A stretch of 64,000 bases of DNA from Puniceibacterium sp. IMCC21224 (GTDB lineage Bacteria > Pseudomonadota > Alphaproteobacteria > Rhodobacterales > Rhodobacteraceae), in assembly GCF_001038505.1 (NCBI RefSeq), contig NZ_LDPY01000001.1, positions 2,666,001-2,730,000 on the forward strand. The letters are read 5' to 3'. The notes under the pieces are model-generated. The model saw nothing but the letters and a program-made list of their open reading frames with translations, searched no databases and had not been told where the DNA came from. This document shows positions 27,217 through 37,211 of the stretch, piece after piece. Positions within the stretch are counted from its first letter, which is position 1. Each line of letters starts with the position of its first letter. Both the position numbers and the translations under genes were made by a program.

Positions 27217-27942
27217 TCAGGCGCGGATCGCGCCATAGCGGCGATCACGTGCGCCATAAGCGCTGGTCAGGCGACCAAATTCTTCTGCCGAGAAATCCGG
27301 CCAGAGCGTGTCGATAAATTCGTATTCGGCATAGGCCGACTGCCACAGCAGAAAGTTCGAAATCCGCGCCTCACCGCTGGTGCGGATCACCAGATCAGGA
27401 TCCGGCAAAACGTAAGTATCCAGATACTTTGGCAAAGTTTCTTCGTTTACGCTGTCAGGGTTTAGTTTGCCCGCGGCCACATCCTGTGCCAGCCGCCGTG
27501 TGGCGCGCGCCACCTCGTCCCGACCACCATAGTTCAGCGCAATCGTCAGGTTCACCCCATCGCAAGTTGCTGTCATCTCTTCCATGTCGTCCATCAGCTT
27601 GATCAGCTTGGCATCCAGCCGCACACGGTCCCCGATAAAGCGAACGCGCACGTTCTCCTCGCGCAGAGCGCGGGTTTCTTTGGCGATGTAGCGGCGAAAC
27701 AGGCTCATCAGGCCCGCCACCTCGACCTGAGTGCGCTTCCAGTTCTCGGTCGAAAAGGCAAAGATCGTCAGATAGCGCACACCCAGATCCGGGCAGGCCT
27801 CGACCAGTTCGCGAATCCGCCGGGCACCTGCATGGTGCCCGAACAGGCGCGGACGTCCCCGCATCTTGGCCCATCGACCGTTGCCATCCATAATGACAGC
27901 AACGTGGTTCGGGCCGGGAACGTCGCGGATCGGTTTGACCAT
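27217..27942 (-). CDS. uppS: Isoprenyl transferase (undecaprenyl diphosphate synthase)
   Basis: A 241-residue cis-prenyltransferase building undecaprenyl diphosphate, the lipid carrier for peptidoglycan and polysaccharides. The catalytic Asp19 sits in VAVIMDGNGRWAK. FAFSTENWKR and the C-terminal DLVIRTSGEARISNFLLWQ are family hallmarks. A strong AAGGAG site precedes ATG 27942. It lies between frr and cdsA. Confidence 0.97.
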   Translation of the reverse strand: MVKPIRDVPGPNHVAVIMDGNGRWAKMRGRPRLFGHHAGARRIRELVEACPDLGVRYLTIFAFSTENWKRTQVEVAGLMSLFRRYIAKETRALREENVRVRFIGDRVRLDAKLIKLMDDMEEMTATCDGVNLTIALNYGGRDEVARATRRLAQDVAAGKLNPDSVNEETLPKYLDTYVLPDPDLVIRTSGEARISNFLLWQSAYAEYEFIDTLWPDFSAEEFGRLTSAYGARDRRYGAIRA

Positions 27943-27973
27943 TCCGGTCTCCTTGTCGGGATCAGAGCGGCGA

Positions 27974-28537
27974 TCAGACCTGCATGATCTCTTCTTGTTT
28001 GGTTTCCAATGCCTTATCGACCTTGACGATGTATGTATCAGTCAGGTCCTGCACCTCGGATTCCCAGAATTTCTGATCATCCTCGGACAAGCCATCTGCC
28101 TTGGCCTTCTTGATCTGGTCCATGCCGTCGCGCCGCAGGTTGCGCACCGAAACACGTGCGTTTTCAGCGTAATGCGCGGCAACCTTGGTCAGCTCGCGGC
28201 GGCGTTCTTCGTTCAGCTCGGGGATCGGCAGCATAATGATGGTGCCATTCAGTTGCGGGTTGATTCCAAGCCCACTGTTGCGGATCGCCTTTTCGACCTT
28301 GCCCACCAACCCTTTGTCCCAGACGTTAATCGTGACCATCCGGCTTTCCGGTACGTTCACCGTCCCGACCTGATTGATCGGAGTCATGGACCCATAGGCG
28401 TCCACCATCACTGGTTCCAGCATCGAGGCCGAAGCCCGCCCGGTGCGCAAGCTCGCAAATTCTGTCCGTAGATTGGTCAGAGCGCCATCCATTCGGCGGG
28501 TCAGGTCATCGGTATCAAGTTCAAAATCGTCGGCCAT
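27974..28537 (-). CDS. frr: Ribosome recycling factor
   Basis: A 187-residue tRNA-mimic protein that splits post-termination ribosomes together with EF-G. It has the conserved [22 protein letters not shown] segment near residues 27-48 and [27 protein letters not shown] in the long helix. The start at 28537 (MADDFEL) gives the family length; the longer frame is unsupported. It is first gene of the envelope operon here. In related genomes pyrH often precedes frr, but here the upstream neighbour is lipA. Confidence 0.97.
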   Translation of the reverse strand: MADDFELDTDDLTRRMDGALTNLRTEFASLRTGRASASMLEPVMVDAYGSMTPINQVGTVNVPESRMVTINVWDKGLVGKVEKAIRNSGLGINPQLNGTIIMLPIPELNEERRRELTKVAAHYAENARVSVRNLRRDGMDQIKKAKADGLSEDDQKFWESEVQDLTDTYIVKVDKALETKQEEIMQV

Positions 28538-28637
28538 CTGCTCATTCACTCCGGCATTTCGGTTTTGCTTGGGTTTAGTGCACCACAAGGGACATGTATA
28601 GACCGTGGGTTCATTTCGCGCCCGGAGAGGCGTCGCA

Positions 28638-28669
28638 AAACCGCCCGACTCTTCTTTGAGAAAAGTCGG
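28638..28669 (-). terminator. Intrinsic terminator downstream of lipA
   Basis: On the minus strand CCGACT and AGTCGG close a stem (28645-28669) extended by TTCT/AGAA after one mismatch, and GCGGTTTTG follows. It would end lipA transcripts before frr. Confidence 0.5.
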
Positions 28670-28824
28670 CCTGAAGGTGAGGTGGTCGAGACAGGATCTC
28701 AGAATGATCTGATGAAAAATACCATCCCGGACATGAGAATGATATATTTACTGTGACAGTTCTATCTGCGCGCCGTCAGAGCGACGCGCAATGGTACACA
28801 TTTGCGCCAGGTGGCTTGGTCAAG

Positions 28825-28834
28825 CCCCCCCCCC
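28825..28834. repeat. C10/G10 homopolymer next to the lipA stop codon
   Basis: Ten consecutive C on the plus strand, read as G10 immediately after the TAA of lipA. Being outside the frame, slippage would not alter LipA. Confidence 0.8.
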
Positions 28835-29788
28835 TTAAGCGGTAGCCAGCTTTGCCTCGCGCGCGGCCCGCAGTCGCGCGAAATCGTCGCCTGCGTGATA
28901 AGATGATCGCGTGAGCGGCGTCGCCGAGACCATCAGGAACCCCTTGCCCAGAGCCGATTTTTCGTACCCTGAAAATTCGTCCGGATGCACGAAACGGTCG
29001 ACTGCGTGATGTTTGGGCGTTGGTTGCAGATATTGCCCGATGGTCAGGAAATCCACATCCGCCGCGCGCATGTCTTCCATCACCTGCAACACAGCCTGAC
29101 GCTCTTCGCCCAATCCGACCATGATACCGGATTTGGTGAACATGCTCGGGTCCAGCTCTTTGACGCGCTGCAACAGGCGCAGAGAATGGAAATAACGCGC
29201 GCCGGGGCGCACTTCGGGGTATAGCCCCGGCACGGTTTCAAGGTTGTGGTTGAACACATCAGGGCGCGCCTCGACCACCAGTTCGAGGACCTTTGGATCG
29301 CAACGGATGAAGTCCGGCGTCAGAATTTCGATCGTGGTGCCAGGGGATTTTTTGCGGATAGCGCGAATGGTCATGGCAAAATGCTCGGCCCCGCCATCCT
29401 CGATATCGTCGCGGTCTACCGAAGTGATCACCACATGATTGAGACCCAGCTTTGACACGGCATCGGCAACGCGACCGGGTTCGAACACGTCCAGCGCCTC
29501 GGGCGGTTTGCCGGTGGCGATGTTGCAAAAGGTGCAGGCTCGGGTACAGACTTCGCCCATAATCATCATCGTGGCATGGCCTTGCGACCAGCATTCACCG
29601 ACGTTGGGGCATCCAGCCTCTTCGCAAACTGTCACAAGATTGTTGTCGCGCATGATCTTGCGTGTGTCCACATAGCCCTGCCCGCCCGGTGCCCTGACAC
29701 GAATCCAGTCCGGTTTCTTGGGTTGGACATTGTCCGGTCGCCGCGCCTTTTCGGGGTGGCGTTGCTGCGGTATCTTGAGGTCACGCAT
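28835..29788 (-). CDS. lipA: Lipoyl synthase
   Basis: A 317-residue radical-SAM enzyme that inserts two sulphurs into octanoyl groups on lipoyl domains. Both clusters are fully liganded: the auxiliary cluster by Cys55, Cys60 and Cys66 ([12 protein letters not shown]), and the radical-SAM cluster by Cys81, Cys85 and Cys88 (CTRACTFC). The C-terminal RSSYHA supplies the conserved serine region. ATG 29788 has a GGGGGAGA ribosome site; the longer frame to 29959 has no family match. It is monocistronic between frr and a divergent transporter gene. Confidence 0.97.
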   Translation of the reverse strand: MRDLKIPQQRHPEKARRPDNVQPKKPDWIRVRAPGGQGYVDTRKIMRDNNLVTVCEEAGCPNVGECWSQGHATMMIMGEVCTRACTFCNIATGKPPEALDVFEPGRVADAVSKLGLNHVVITSVDRDDIEDGGAEHFAMTIRAIRKKSPGTTIEILTPDFIRCDPKVLELVVEARPDVFNHNLETVPGLYPEVRPGARYFHSLRLLQRVKELDPSMFTKSGIMVGLGEERQAVLQVMEDMRAADVDFLTIGQYLQPTPKHHAVDRFVHPDEFSGYEKSALGKGFLMVSATPLTRSSYHAGDDFARLRAAREAKLATA

Positions 29789-30106
29789 ATCTGTCTCCCC
29801 CTCAACGGAAAATTCCCTGCTGCTTCTTAGCATATGTCGGAACCAGTACGAGCGCCAGAGACGCATATCCGCCATGCGTCGCCCGCCCACTGGGCGTCGT
29901 TCTGAAAAGATCGTTGTGCAAGAGAAATCAACCGCGACCTGCAATCCAAGCGAGATCATGATGCGGTCAACGTCCTATCTCCTGCTGTGTGCGTCGCTAT
30001 TTTCAGCCCTGAACATTGCCGCCCCTTCCGGCGTCCTGCCGCGACCGCAACCTTGCAAGCCAAAGCGGAACAGGCCATGTAAAGCAGGTAGATTCAGGGA
30101 GCGAAA
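29789..30106. other. Divergent spacer between lipA and the AI-2E-type transporter gene
   Basis: About 320 bases. A frame with a signal-peptide-like start ([11 protein letters not shown], from 29958) runs into the transporter gene out of frame and has no ribosome site, so I treat it as chance. Otherwise I see only the two presumed promoters, not resolved. Confidence 0.5.
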
Positions 30107-31201
30107 ATGGGACTGCCGGTACGGGAACAGGCAAAATACTGGGGCATCGCGCTGACGGTGCTGGTTGTCACGCTCTGGCTTCTGGGCAACGTGCTGTTGC
30201 CTTTTGTGCTGGGCGGCGCCATCGCATATTTCCTTGATCCGGTGGCGGACCGGCTGGAGCGGCTGGGATGTTCTCGCGCCATCGCGACGGCAATCATCAC
30301 AATGGGGGCATTGCTGATCTTTGTCATCATGGCGCTGCTGGTGGTGCCGACGCTGATCCAGCAGGCCGGGCAATTGGTGAATACGGCCCCCAGTCTGGCG
30401 CGCGAATTGCTGTCGTTTCTGAGTGACAGGTTCCCGTCGGTCATGGTCGAGGATTCGGTGCTGCGCCAATCGCTGGCCGGCGTCGGAGAGACGATCCGCA
30501 GCCGCGGCGGTCAACTGCTTGAGACCGCGCTTAGTTCGGCGGCGTCGATCCTTAATATTATCCTGCTTTTTGTCATCGTGCCGGTAGTAGCAGTCTATCT
30601 GCTGCTGGACTGGGACAATATGGTATCGCGGATCGACGAATTGCTGCCGCGTGACCATGCACCGGTGATCCGCCATCTGGCGCGCGAGATTGACAATACT
30701 CTGGCATCGTTCCTGCGCGGCATGGGGACGGTCTGCCTGATCCTTGGCACCTATTATGCCGTGGCGCTGATGCTGGTGGGGCTGCAATTCGGACTGGTAG
30801 TGGGTTTCATCGCCGGATTGATCACCTTTATTCCCTATATCGGCGCGCTGGTCGGCGGCGTGCTGGCAATCGGGTTGGGCGTGTTCCAGTTCTGGGGCGA
30901 CTGGGTGTCGCTGGGACTGGTGGCGGCGGTGTTTGTGATCGGTCAGGTGCTTGAGGGCAACGTACTGACACCCAAGCTGGTCGGCGGATCAATCGGGCTG
31001 CATCCGGTCTGGCTGTTGCTGGCGTTGTCGGTCTTTGGTGCGCTATTTGGCTTTGTCGGGATGCTGGTGGCGGTGCCGGTGGCGGCATCTCTTGGGGTGA
31101 TCGCACGCTTTGCGGTCAGCCAATACAAGCACAGCCTGCTTTATCGCGGGGTCGAGGATGACGATCGGCCGACCAGCGACCCGGCTGGCGGCAGAGCCTG
31201 A
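30107..31201 (+). CDS. AI-2E family transporter (PerM/YdiK-like)
   Basis: A 364-residue membrane protein with about eight helices in the AI-2E exporter family layout. It has an early LLPFVLGGAIAYFLDPVADRLER segment and the C-terminal conserved region FIPYIGALVGGVL...LEGNVLTPKLVGGSIGLHP. The family includes TqsA and permeases of unclear substrate. The start has GGGAG 6 bases upstream. The Hda-like gene follows three bases after its stop, so the two are probably co-transcribed with ppk1. Confidence 0.92.
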   Translation: MGLPVREQAKYWGIALTVLVVTLWLLGNVLLPFVLGGAIAYFLDPVADRLERLGCSRAIATAIITMGALLIFVIMALLVVPTLIQQAGQLVNTAPSLARELLSFLSDRFPSVMVEDSVLRQSLAGVGETIRSRGGQLLETALSSAASILNIILLFVIVPVVAVYLLLDWDNMVSRIDELLPRDHAPVIRHLAREIDNTLASFLRGMGTVCLILGTYYAVALMLVGLQFGLVVGFIAGLITFIPYIGALVGGVLAIGLGVFQFWGDWVSLGLVAAVFVIGQVLEGNVLTPKLVGGSIGLHPVWLLLALSVFGALFGFVGMLVAVPVAASLGVIARFAVSQYKHSLLYRGVEDDDRPTSDPAGGRA

Positions 31202-31204
31202 GCC

Positions 31205-31900
31205 ATGGCCGAGCAATTGCGATTTGACCTGCCCTTTCGTCCAGCGCTGGGGCGCGGCGATTTTTATATCTCAGTCGCCAATGCGCTGGCCAGCCGCATG
31301 GTGGATAGCGCGCAGCTGTGGCCCGGCGGCAAGCTGGTGCTGGTCGGTCCCGCTGGATCGGGGAAAACCCATCTGGCGCATGTCTGGAGCACCGAGAGCG
31401 GCGCCCGCATTCTGGCAGCGACCGATCTGCCCGACGCGGACATACCGGCATTGGCCGAAGGCCCTGTCTGTGTCGAGGATGTGTCCGCTATTGCCGGTGA
31501 CGCCGCCGCCGAAGAGGCGCTGTTCCATTTGCACAATCTCGTGCTGGCCCAGGGGCACCGCCTGCTGGTGACCGCACGCACCCCACCCGCGCAGTGGGCG
31601 TTGCACCTGCCGGATCTGGCCAGCCGCATGACCGGCACCCAGACCGCACGGCTGGAACATCCCGATGACGATCTGCTGGCCGCTGTGATGGCCAAACTCT
31701 TTGCTGACCGCCAGATCGTGCCTGCGCCGGATGTGCTGCCCTATCTTGTGCGACACATGTCGCGATCCTTTGATATGGCCCGGCAACTGGTCACAGAGCT
31801 GGACAAAGAGGCATTGGGACGTCCGCGCGGCGTCAGCCGCAACCTGGCCCGAACGGTTCTTATTGGGATTGAAGAAAAAATCGCCGATAGTGGAAAATAA
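31205..31900 (+). CDS. DnaA-homologous regulator (Hda/HdaA type)
   Basis: A 231-residue AAA+ protein resembling the ATPase and Sensor regions of DnaA without the DNA-binding domain. It begins QLRFDLPFRPALGRGDF, the clamp-binding motif region of Hda, with Walker A GPAGSGKT at 48-55. The Walker B is degenerate (VCVEDVS). A Sensor-2-like region follows near HMSRSFDMARQLVTELDKEAL. Hda with the sliding clamp stimulates DnaA-ATP hydrolysis to prevent re-initiation. The PerM-Hda-Ppk order is one I have seen described for alphaproteobacteria, but I cannot confirm it here. Confidence 0.85.
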   Translation: MAEQLRFDLPFRPALGRGDFYISVANALASRMVDSAQLWPGGKLVLVGPAGSGKTHLAHVWSTESGARILAATDLPDADIPALAEGPVCVEDVSAIAGDAAAEEALFHLHNLVLAQGHRLLVTARTPPAQWALHLPDLASRMTGTQTARLEHPDDDLLAAVMAKLFADRQIVPAPDVLPYLVRHMSRSFDMARQLVTELDKEALGRPRGVSRNLARTVLIGIEEKIADSGK

Positions 31901-31939
31901 CGTCACACAGTTTTTACACTACAGCCCAATAAGGCCCTC

Positions 31940-34120
31940 ATGACAAAAGCTGATTTTCTCACCGCCCCCCTGCCAGCGCCAATCGCGCCCGAAGGAATCG
32001 ACATCACCGGCCCCGGCCGGTTCTATAACCGCGAGATGAGCTGGCTTGGCTTCAACTGGCGTGTGCTGGAAGAGGCTGAAAATCCCCGCGTTCCCCTGCT
32101 GGAACGGCTGCGGTTCCTGTCTATTTCGGCCAACAACCTAGACGAATTCTATACCGTGCGGGTCGCTGGTCTGCGTGAGTTGTCATTGTCGGGCAATACC
32201 ACCCCTGCCGACGACGGACTGACCCCGGCCGAGCAATTGGTGCTGATCAACGAAGATGCCCGCAATCTGATGTTCTCGCAACAGCGTGTCCTGACGTCCC
32301 TACGCAAGGAAATGGAGGGTGAGGGCATCGTGATCGCCACCCGCGACACGCTGACCAAGGCCGACGCTACCTTTCTGGCCGAAGCGTTTTTGGAGCAGGT
32401 CTTTCCGGTACTGTCGCCCCTGGCGATTGATCCGGCGCATCCCTTTCCGTTCATTGCCAACACCGGCTACTGCCTTGCGCTGCAACTGGAACGCCGCCGC
32501 GACAAGCGCGGCCTACAGGCGCTGCTGCCGATCCCGGCGCAGATCGACCGGTTTATCGCCCTACCCGCCGACGAGACCAGCAAACACCGGTTTGTCTTTC
32601 TCGAAGATGTGTTGCTGATGCATATCGACAGCCTGTTTCCCGGCTACAACGTCAAAGATTACTTCAACTTCCGTGTGCTGCGCGACAGCGACCTCGAAGT
32701 CGAGGACGAGGCCGAAGATCTGGTGCGCGAATTCGAAGTGGCCCTCAAGCGCCGCCGCCGCGGGGAAGTTGTCCGCCTGACCATTTCAGCGGGCGCGCCC
32801 AAGGCGTTGAAATCCGTGGTAATGCGCGAATTGCACGTCAAGGATAACGAGGTCATCGAACTGGGCGGCATGATCGGCGTCGCCGACCTCAAGGAACTGG
32901 TTTTGGACAGCCGCCCGGACCTGCTGTGGCCGAACTTTACCCCGCGCGTGCCTGAACGAGTTCAGGATCACGACGGCGACATGTTCGCGGCGATACGGCA
33001 AAAAGACATGCTGCTGCACCATCCCTACGAGACGTTCGATATGGTGGTGCGGTTCCTGGCGCAGGCTGCGCGCGACCCCGATGTCGTGGCGATCAAGCAG
33101 ACGCTCTATCGTACCTCGCGCAATTCACCCATCGTCGATGCACTGTGCGAGGCGGCCGAGGATGGCAAGTCGGTCACCGCATTGGTCGAACTCAAGGCCC
33201 GGTTTGACGAAGCTGCGAACATTCGTCAGTCACGGCGGCTGGAACGGTCGGGCGCGCATGTGGTTTACGGCTTTCTGGACTGGAAAACCCACGCCAAGAT
33301 CAGCACAGTGGTGCGCCGTGAGGGCGATAAGCTGGTGACCTATACGCACTACGGCACCGGCAACTACCACCCGATCACGGCCAAGATTTATACCGATCTG
33401 TCGTTCTTTACCTGCAACCCGGCGCTGGGACGCGACGCAACCAAGGTGTTCAACTATCTCTCGGGCTATGCCTTGCCCGAAAAGCTGGAAAACCTGTCAA
33501 TCTCGCCACATTCGCTGAAGCCCACGATGATCGAGATGATCAATGCCGAGGCGGGACATGCCCGCGCAGGCAAGCCGGCACAGATCTGGGTCAAGATGAA
33601 TTCGCTGATCGAACCGGACATGATCGACGCGCTTTATGCGGCGTCCCAGGCCGGGGTTAAGATTGATCTTGTGATCCGCGGGATCTGCGGCATTCGTCCC
33701 GGCATCACCGGCCTGTCCGAGAATATCCGCGTCAAATCCATCGTCGGGCGGTTTTTGGAACATTCCCGCATCGCCTGTTTTGGCAACGGATACGGCCTGC
33801 CACATCGCAAATCGCGGGTCTATATCTCGTCCGCGGACTGGATGGGTCGCAATTTGTCACGACGTGTCGAAACCCTCGTTGAGATTGAAAACCCCACCGT
33901 CAAAGCACAGATCGTCAGCCAGATTATGGCTGCAAATCTGGCTGACACCGCACAAAGCTGGGTGATGGAGCCGGACGGATCCTTTGCCCGCCATCCAGTT
34001 CCCGAGGGGGAGTTCTCGTTTAACTGCCATAAATTCTTTATGGAAAACCCGTCGCTGTCCGGGCGCGGATCGGCTGGGGCGGCGGATGTGCCACAACTGA
34101 CACACACCGAGGATGGCTAA
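31940..34120 (+). CDS. ppk1: Polyphosphate kinase 1
   Basis: A 726-residue PPK1, reversibly polymerising the gamma phosphate of ATP into polyphosphate. The N-terminal domain starts with [20 protein letters not shown]. The catalytic His that becomes phosphorylated is His470 in [18 protein letters not shown]. The C-terminal domain has the second conserved His region ([15 protein letters not shown]) and [17 protein letters not shown]. It lies 39 bases after the Hda-like gene and upstream of an exopolyphosphatase, so synthesis and breakdown of polyphosphate are encoded together. Confidence 0.97.
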   Translation: MTKADFLTAPLPAPIAPEGIDITGPGRFYNREMSWLGFNWRVLEEAENPRVPLLERLRFLSISANNLDEFYTVRVAGLRELSLSGNTTPADDGLTPAEQLVLINEDARNLMFSQQRVLTSLRKEMEGEGIVIATRDTLTKADATFLAEAFLEQVFPVLSPLAIDPAHPFPFIANTGYCLALQLERRRDKRGLQALLPIPAQIDRFIALPADETSKHRFVFLEDVLLMHIDSLFPGYNVKDYFNFRVLRDSDLEVEDEAEDLVREFEVALKRRRRGEVVRLTISAGAPKALKSVVMRELHVKDNEVIELGGMIGVADLKELVLDSRPDLLWPNFTPRVPERVQDHDGDMFAAIRQKDMLLHHPYETFDMVVRFLAQAARDPDVVAIKQTLYRTSRNSPIVDALCEAAEDGKSVTALVELKARFDEAANIRQSRRLERSGAHVVYGFLDWKTHAKISTVVRREGDKLVTYTHYGTGNYHPITAKIYTDLSFFTCNPALGRDATKVFNYLSGYALPEKLENLSISPHSLKPTMIEMINAEAGHARAGKPAQIWVKMNSLIEPDMIDALYAASQAGVKIDLVIRGICGIRPGITGLSENIRVKSIVGRFLEHSRIACFGNGYGLPHRKSRVYISSADWMGRNLSRRVETLVEIENPTVKAQIVSQIMAANLADTAQSWVMEPDGSFARHPVPEGEFSFNCHKFFMENPSLSGRGSAGAADVPQLTHTEDG

Positions 34121-34221
34121 GACCCGCGTGGTGGCCGTAACGGAAACCGGGCGACGTGCCCGGATTTCTTGACCTGTGAGGCAGGCTGCGCCATGGTGCG
34201 GCCAAGTTGCCGGGGATGAAA

Positions 34222-35766
34222 ATGGACGGAACCTCTGAAACGACCCAATCCGAGTGGGGACCGTTTGGACGCCCGCTATTTGACGATCCACAGGCGCGGG
34301 CGCTGTCCCGCATTGGTGTGATCGACATTGGTTCGAACTCTGTCCGGTTGGTGGTGTTCGACGGGGCGGCCCGATCGCCAGCCTATTTCTACAACGAAAA
34401 GGTGATGTGTGGCCTCGGGGCCGGCATGGCCGAATCCGGGCGGCTGAACCCGCAGGGCCGCGCGCGCGCGTTGTCTGCCATTGCCCGGTTCAAGATGCTG
34501 GCCGATGGTATGGGTCTGCCCACCCTGACCGCCGTTGCCACCGCCGCCGTGCGCGAAGCCGAGGACGGCCCTGAATTCCGCCGTGAGGTTGAACAGACCA
34601 CTGGCCTGCGAATCTGGGTCATCGACGGCGAGGAAGAGGCCCGTCTGTCAGCGCAGGGCGTATTGCTGGGTTGGCCGGGCAGCTATGGCCTTGTCTGCGA
34701 TATTGGTGGCTCGTCGATGGAACTGGCCGAAATGGCCGGTGGCCGCGTTGGCCGCCGTGTCAGTTCGGGGCTCGGTCCGCTCAAGCTGCGCGACCTGCCC
34801 GGCGGGAAAAAGGGCCGTGATCAGGTTATCCGCGACACCGTGGCCCAATTGGCCGACCATATGGGTACGCAGCGCGACCGGCTGTTTCTGGTCGGCGGGT
34901 CGTGGCGTGCGATTGCTCGGATCGACATGCACCGCAGGAATTACCCGCTGCACGTTTTGCACGAATACCGCATGACCACAAAGTCAGCGCAGGCGACCGC
35001 CAAATTCATCGAAAAGGCTGATCTTGAGGCCCTGCGCAGCGACTGCAACCTGTCATCTGCGCGTATGGCGCTGGTCCCTCTCGCCTCCGAAGTGTTGCAC
35101 CGCGTGGTTCAGCAATTCCAGCCCAAGGATATCGCGATTTCCAGCTATGGGATTCGCGAGGGGCTGCTGTACGAACAGATGCCACAGGCCCTGCGCGATC
35201 GCGATCCGCTGATCGAGGCCTGCCGCTTTGCCGAAGCCAAGGATTCCCGCCTGCCCGGCTTTGGCAAGATGCTGTACCGCTTTGTCATGCCGATCTTTCG
35301 CAACGCGTCACCCGCGCGGATACGCATCATCAAGGCCGCCTGCCTGCTGCATGACGTGTCATGGCGCGCGCACCCCGATTACCGGGCTGAAACCTGTTTC
35401 GACAATGCCACCCGCGCCAATCTGGGCGGTCTTAAGCATTCCGAGCGGGTGTTTCTCGGCCTTGCCTTGCTGCACCGCTATCGCAACAAACGCGAAGGCA
35501 CTCGTTTCGAGGATCTTTACGAGATTCTGGACGAGCGTGAAAAACAAGAGGCCGAAGTGCTGGGCAAAGCGATGCGCTTTGGTGCCATGCTGTGGATGTC
35601 CGAGGAATCGCAGGCCGGGGCAGAGTTGGAATGGCAACCCAAGAAAAAGATCCTGCGCCTGATACTGACAAAATCCGCCAGACCGTTGTTTGGCGAAGTG
35701 GCAGAATCGCGGTTTGGGTCGCTGGCTTCGGCGCTTGGCGCAACCACCGAGGTCAAATCGGTCTGA
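34222..35766 (+). CDS. ppx: Exopolyphosphatase / GppA-type phosphatase
   Basis: A roughly 514-residue Ppx/GppA protein with an ASKHA-fold domain at about residues 25-310. The phosphate-binding motif IGVIDIGSNSVRLVVFD and the second loop VCDIGGSSMEL are visible. A C-terminal HD-like region follows (LLHDVSWRAHPDY, HSERVFLGLALLHRYR). It removes terminal phosphates from polyphosphate or pppGpp. Possible starts are TTG 34207, ATG 34216 and ATG 34222; I prefer 34222 because GGGG lies 6 bases before it. It follows ppk1 by about 100 bases. Confidence 0.92.
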   Translation: MDGTSETTQSEWGPFGRPLFDDPQARALSRIGVIDIGSNSVRLVVFDGAARSPAYFYNEKVMCGLGAGMAESGRLNPQGRARALSAIARFKMLADGMGLPTLTAVATAAVREAEDGPEFRREVEQTTGLRIWVIDGEEEARLSAQGVLLGWPGSYGLVCDIGGSSMELAEMAGGRVGRRVSSGLGPLKLRDLPGGKKGRDQVIRDTVAQLADHMGTQRDRLFLVGGSWRAIARIDMHRRNYPLHVLHEYRMTTKSAQATAKFIEKADLEALRSDCNLSSARMALVPLASEVLHRVVQQFQPKDIAISSYGIREGLLYEQMPQALRDRDPLIEACRFAEAKDSRLPGFGKMLYRFVMPIFRNASPARIRIIKAACLLHDVSWRAHPDYRAETCFDNATRANLGGLKHSERVFLGLALLHRYRNKREGTRFEDLYEILDEREKQEAEVLGKAMRFGAMLWMSEESQAGAELEWQPKKKILRLILTKSARPLFGEVAESRFGSLASALGATTEVKSV

Positions 35767-35781
35767 ACCGACAACCAGCGA

Positions 35782-36159
35782 TCAAAGCTCGATTTCGCCG
35801 CCTGGCATCAAGGGTTCATCTGGCGTAAACGGATCCAGCGGCACCTTGCGGCGCAGAATGATATCGCCGTTGGGCAGTTTAACTGGCGGATCATAGGCCG
35901 ACCAATCCTCGACCTCATTCAACAGATCGCGAAGCGCCGGTCCCATTTCGGTGACAAAATCGTTCAGTGCCGGGCGCATATCCTCGGCCAGGGATTGCAG
36001 TCCGTCCAGCGCCGGTTCCATTTCCTCAAGAATGCCACGCAAGAACATCCGCGCGCCGTCCTGTATCAAACTGCTATCACCATCCGCGTCGTCGTCCTGC
36101 GCGGCGCTAGCGCCCACAAACAAGGTAACGATCAGATAGGCGGCCGCAATATGTCTCAT
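35782..36159 (-). CDS. Small secreted hypothetical protein
   Basis: A 125-residue protein with a signal peptide (MRHIAAAYLIVTLFVGASA, cut near residue 19). An acidic region and a helical segment follow (RMFLRGILEEMEPALDGLQSLAEDMRPALNDF), then a proline-rich C-terminus (DPPVKLPNGDIILRRKVPL). Similar proteins occur in Rhodobacteraceae, but I know of no function. ATG 36159 gives the signal peptide; an ATG 42 bases upstream is possible. It converges with ppx. Confidence 0.75.
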   Translation of the reverse strand: MRHIAAAYLIVTLFVGASAAQDDDADGDSSLIQDGARMFLRGILEEMEPALDGLQSLAEDMRPALNDFVTEMGPALRDLLNEVEDWSAYDPPVKLPNGDIILRRKVPLDPFTPDEPLMPGGEIEL

Positions 36160-36197
36160 CCATCTAATATAGGATGCCAACGTCGCCCTGCATAGGG

Positions 36198-37211
36198 TCA
36201 CAGCGCAATGTCGAGTGTGAGCGGAAAATGATCCGAGGCGCAGAGCAGCGCATCGCGCAGCTCAGGCGTTTCCCAGCATTCCGCATCCTCGAACGGATGC
36301 CAGATCCGCCAGCGTTGCGCCTTTGGCCGCAGATCGGGCGATACCATCGCATAGTCCAGTAGCGCCTGCAGATAGCGATGCTCGGGCCGGATGTAGAACC
36401 GCGCCGAAGTCGGCTGATCCCCGATGCGCCGGGTCAATGCCTGTGCAGCATGTGGATCATACAGGCGGGGCGGCTCGGCACCCAGGATAATCTCGACCGA
36501 GGAGCGGCCAAAAAGGTGTTCGTATTCGTCCAGCCCCGGACCATCGTTCAGATCCCCCAACAAGATCAGGCTGTCGCCGCGATTCAAATGTTCCGCCACG
36601 CGGGCGCGCAGCCAAACCGCCTGCGCCAGTTGTTTTCGGCGGTTGGCGATGGAAAAGCGCATCACCTCGTCATGTCCATGCGCGCCATGTGGCGCCTTGG
36701 ATTTCAGATGCGCGCCGATCAGTCGGAATTCGGCCCCCGTCGCCAGACTGATCACGGCCACTTCGAGCGGTGGCTTGGAAAAGTTCACCTTGTCCTCGGT
36801 CGCATCGATATCGAGGTCGATGTGAAAGGTGCCGTCAAAGCGCGGCGCGGGCATGACACCCAGCGCGCCCTGCGGATCATGTCGCGCCGCGATCACATCC
36901 GGGTCATAGAGCAGTGCAATTTCCTGCTGCGTCGTATTCACGAACCCCATCAATGCCCGCCACGCCCGCAAATCAAAGGTTTTGGCAAAGGATTCGAGCG
37001 CCACAACCGTATTGCGCTTGCGATTGCTGTCCGGTGCCTCGATCACCATGATCGCATCGGCGTCCAGCGCCTGAAACACCCGCCCGAGTGCGGCGATCTG
37101 GTCCGCGCGCGTGACCTTGTGGCGGGCGGACCATTCAGCATCGCGGCGCAGCTGCCCCGAATCGTCAAACAGCGCGTCGAACCATTCCACATTGTAGGTG
37201 GCGATCCGCAT
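36198..37211 (-). CDS. Endonuclease/exonuclease/phosphatase-fold protein
   Basis: A 337-residue protein of the EEP superfamily (DNase I, synaptojanin-phosphatase and related folds). The motifs are MRIATYNVEWFD with the metal-site Asn, a VIEAPD segment for the catalytic Glu, LIGAHLKSK with the catalytic His, LILLGDLNDGP with the Asp-Asn pair and SDHFPL near the C-terminus. The full catalytic set is present. ATG 37211 overlaps the stop of the DnaJ-like gene (TGATG). Whether the substrate is DNA, a phosphoinositide-like compound or another phosphoester is unknown. Confidence 0.87.
   Translation of the reverse strand: MRIATYNVEWFDALFDDSGQLRRDAEWSARHKVTRADQIAALGRVFQALDADAIMVIEAPDSNRKRNTVVALESFAKTFDLRAWRALMGFVNTTQQEIALLYDPDVIAARHDPQGALGVMPAPRFDGTFHIDLDIDATEDKVNFSKPPLEVAVISLATGAEFRLIGAHLKSKAPHGAHGHDEVMRFSIANRRKQLAQAVWLRARVAEHLNRGDSLILLGDLNDGPGLDEYEHLFGRSSVEIILGAEPPRLYDPHAAQALTRRIGDQPTSARFYIRPEHRYLQALLDYAMVSPDLRPKAQRWRIWHPFEDAECWETPELRDALLCASDHFPLTLDIAL

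Larger units (their letters stand above)
28538..28834. other. Spacer between lipA and frr
   Basis: About 300 bases with no supported coding frame. It holds the lipA terminator (annotated separately), a G10 tract next to the lipA stop, and the presumed frr promoter. The sequence is less GC-rich than the neighbours, with ATATATTTA at 28741-28750. Confidence 0.6.

Noticed and set aside
29975..30787. Minus-strand frame of 270 codons opposite the AI-2E-type transporter
   Set aside because: Gln/His/Arg-heavy composition typical of a shadow of hydrophobic codons.
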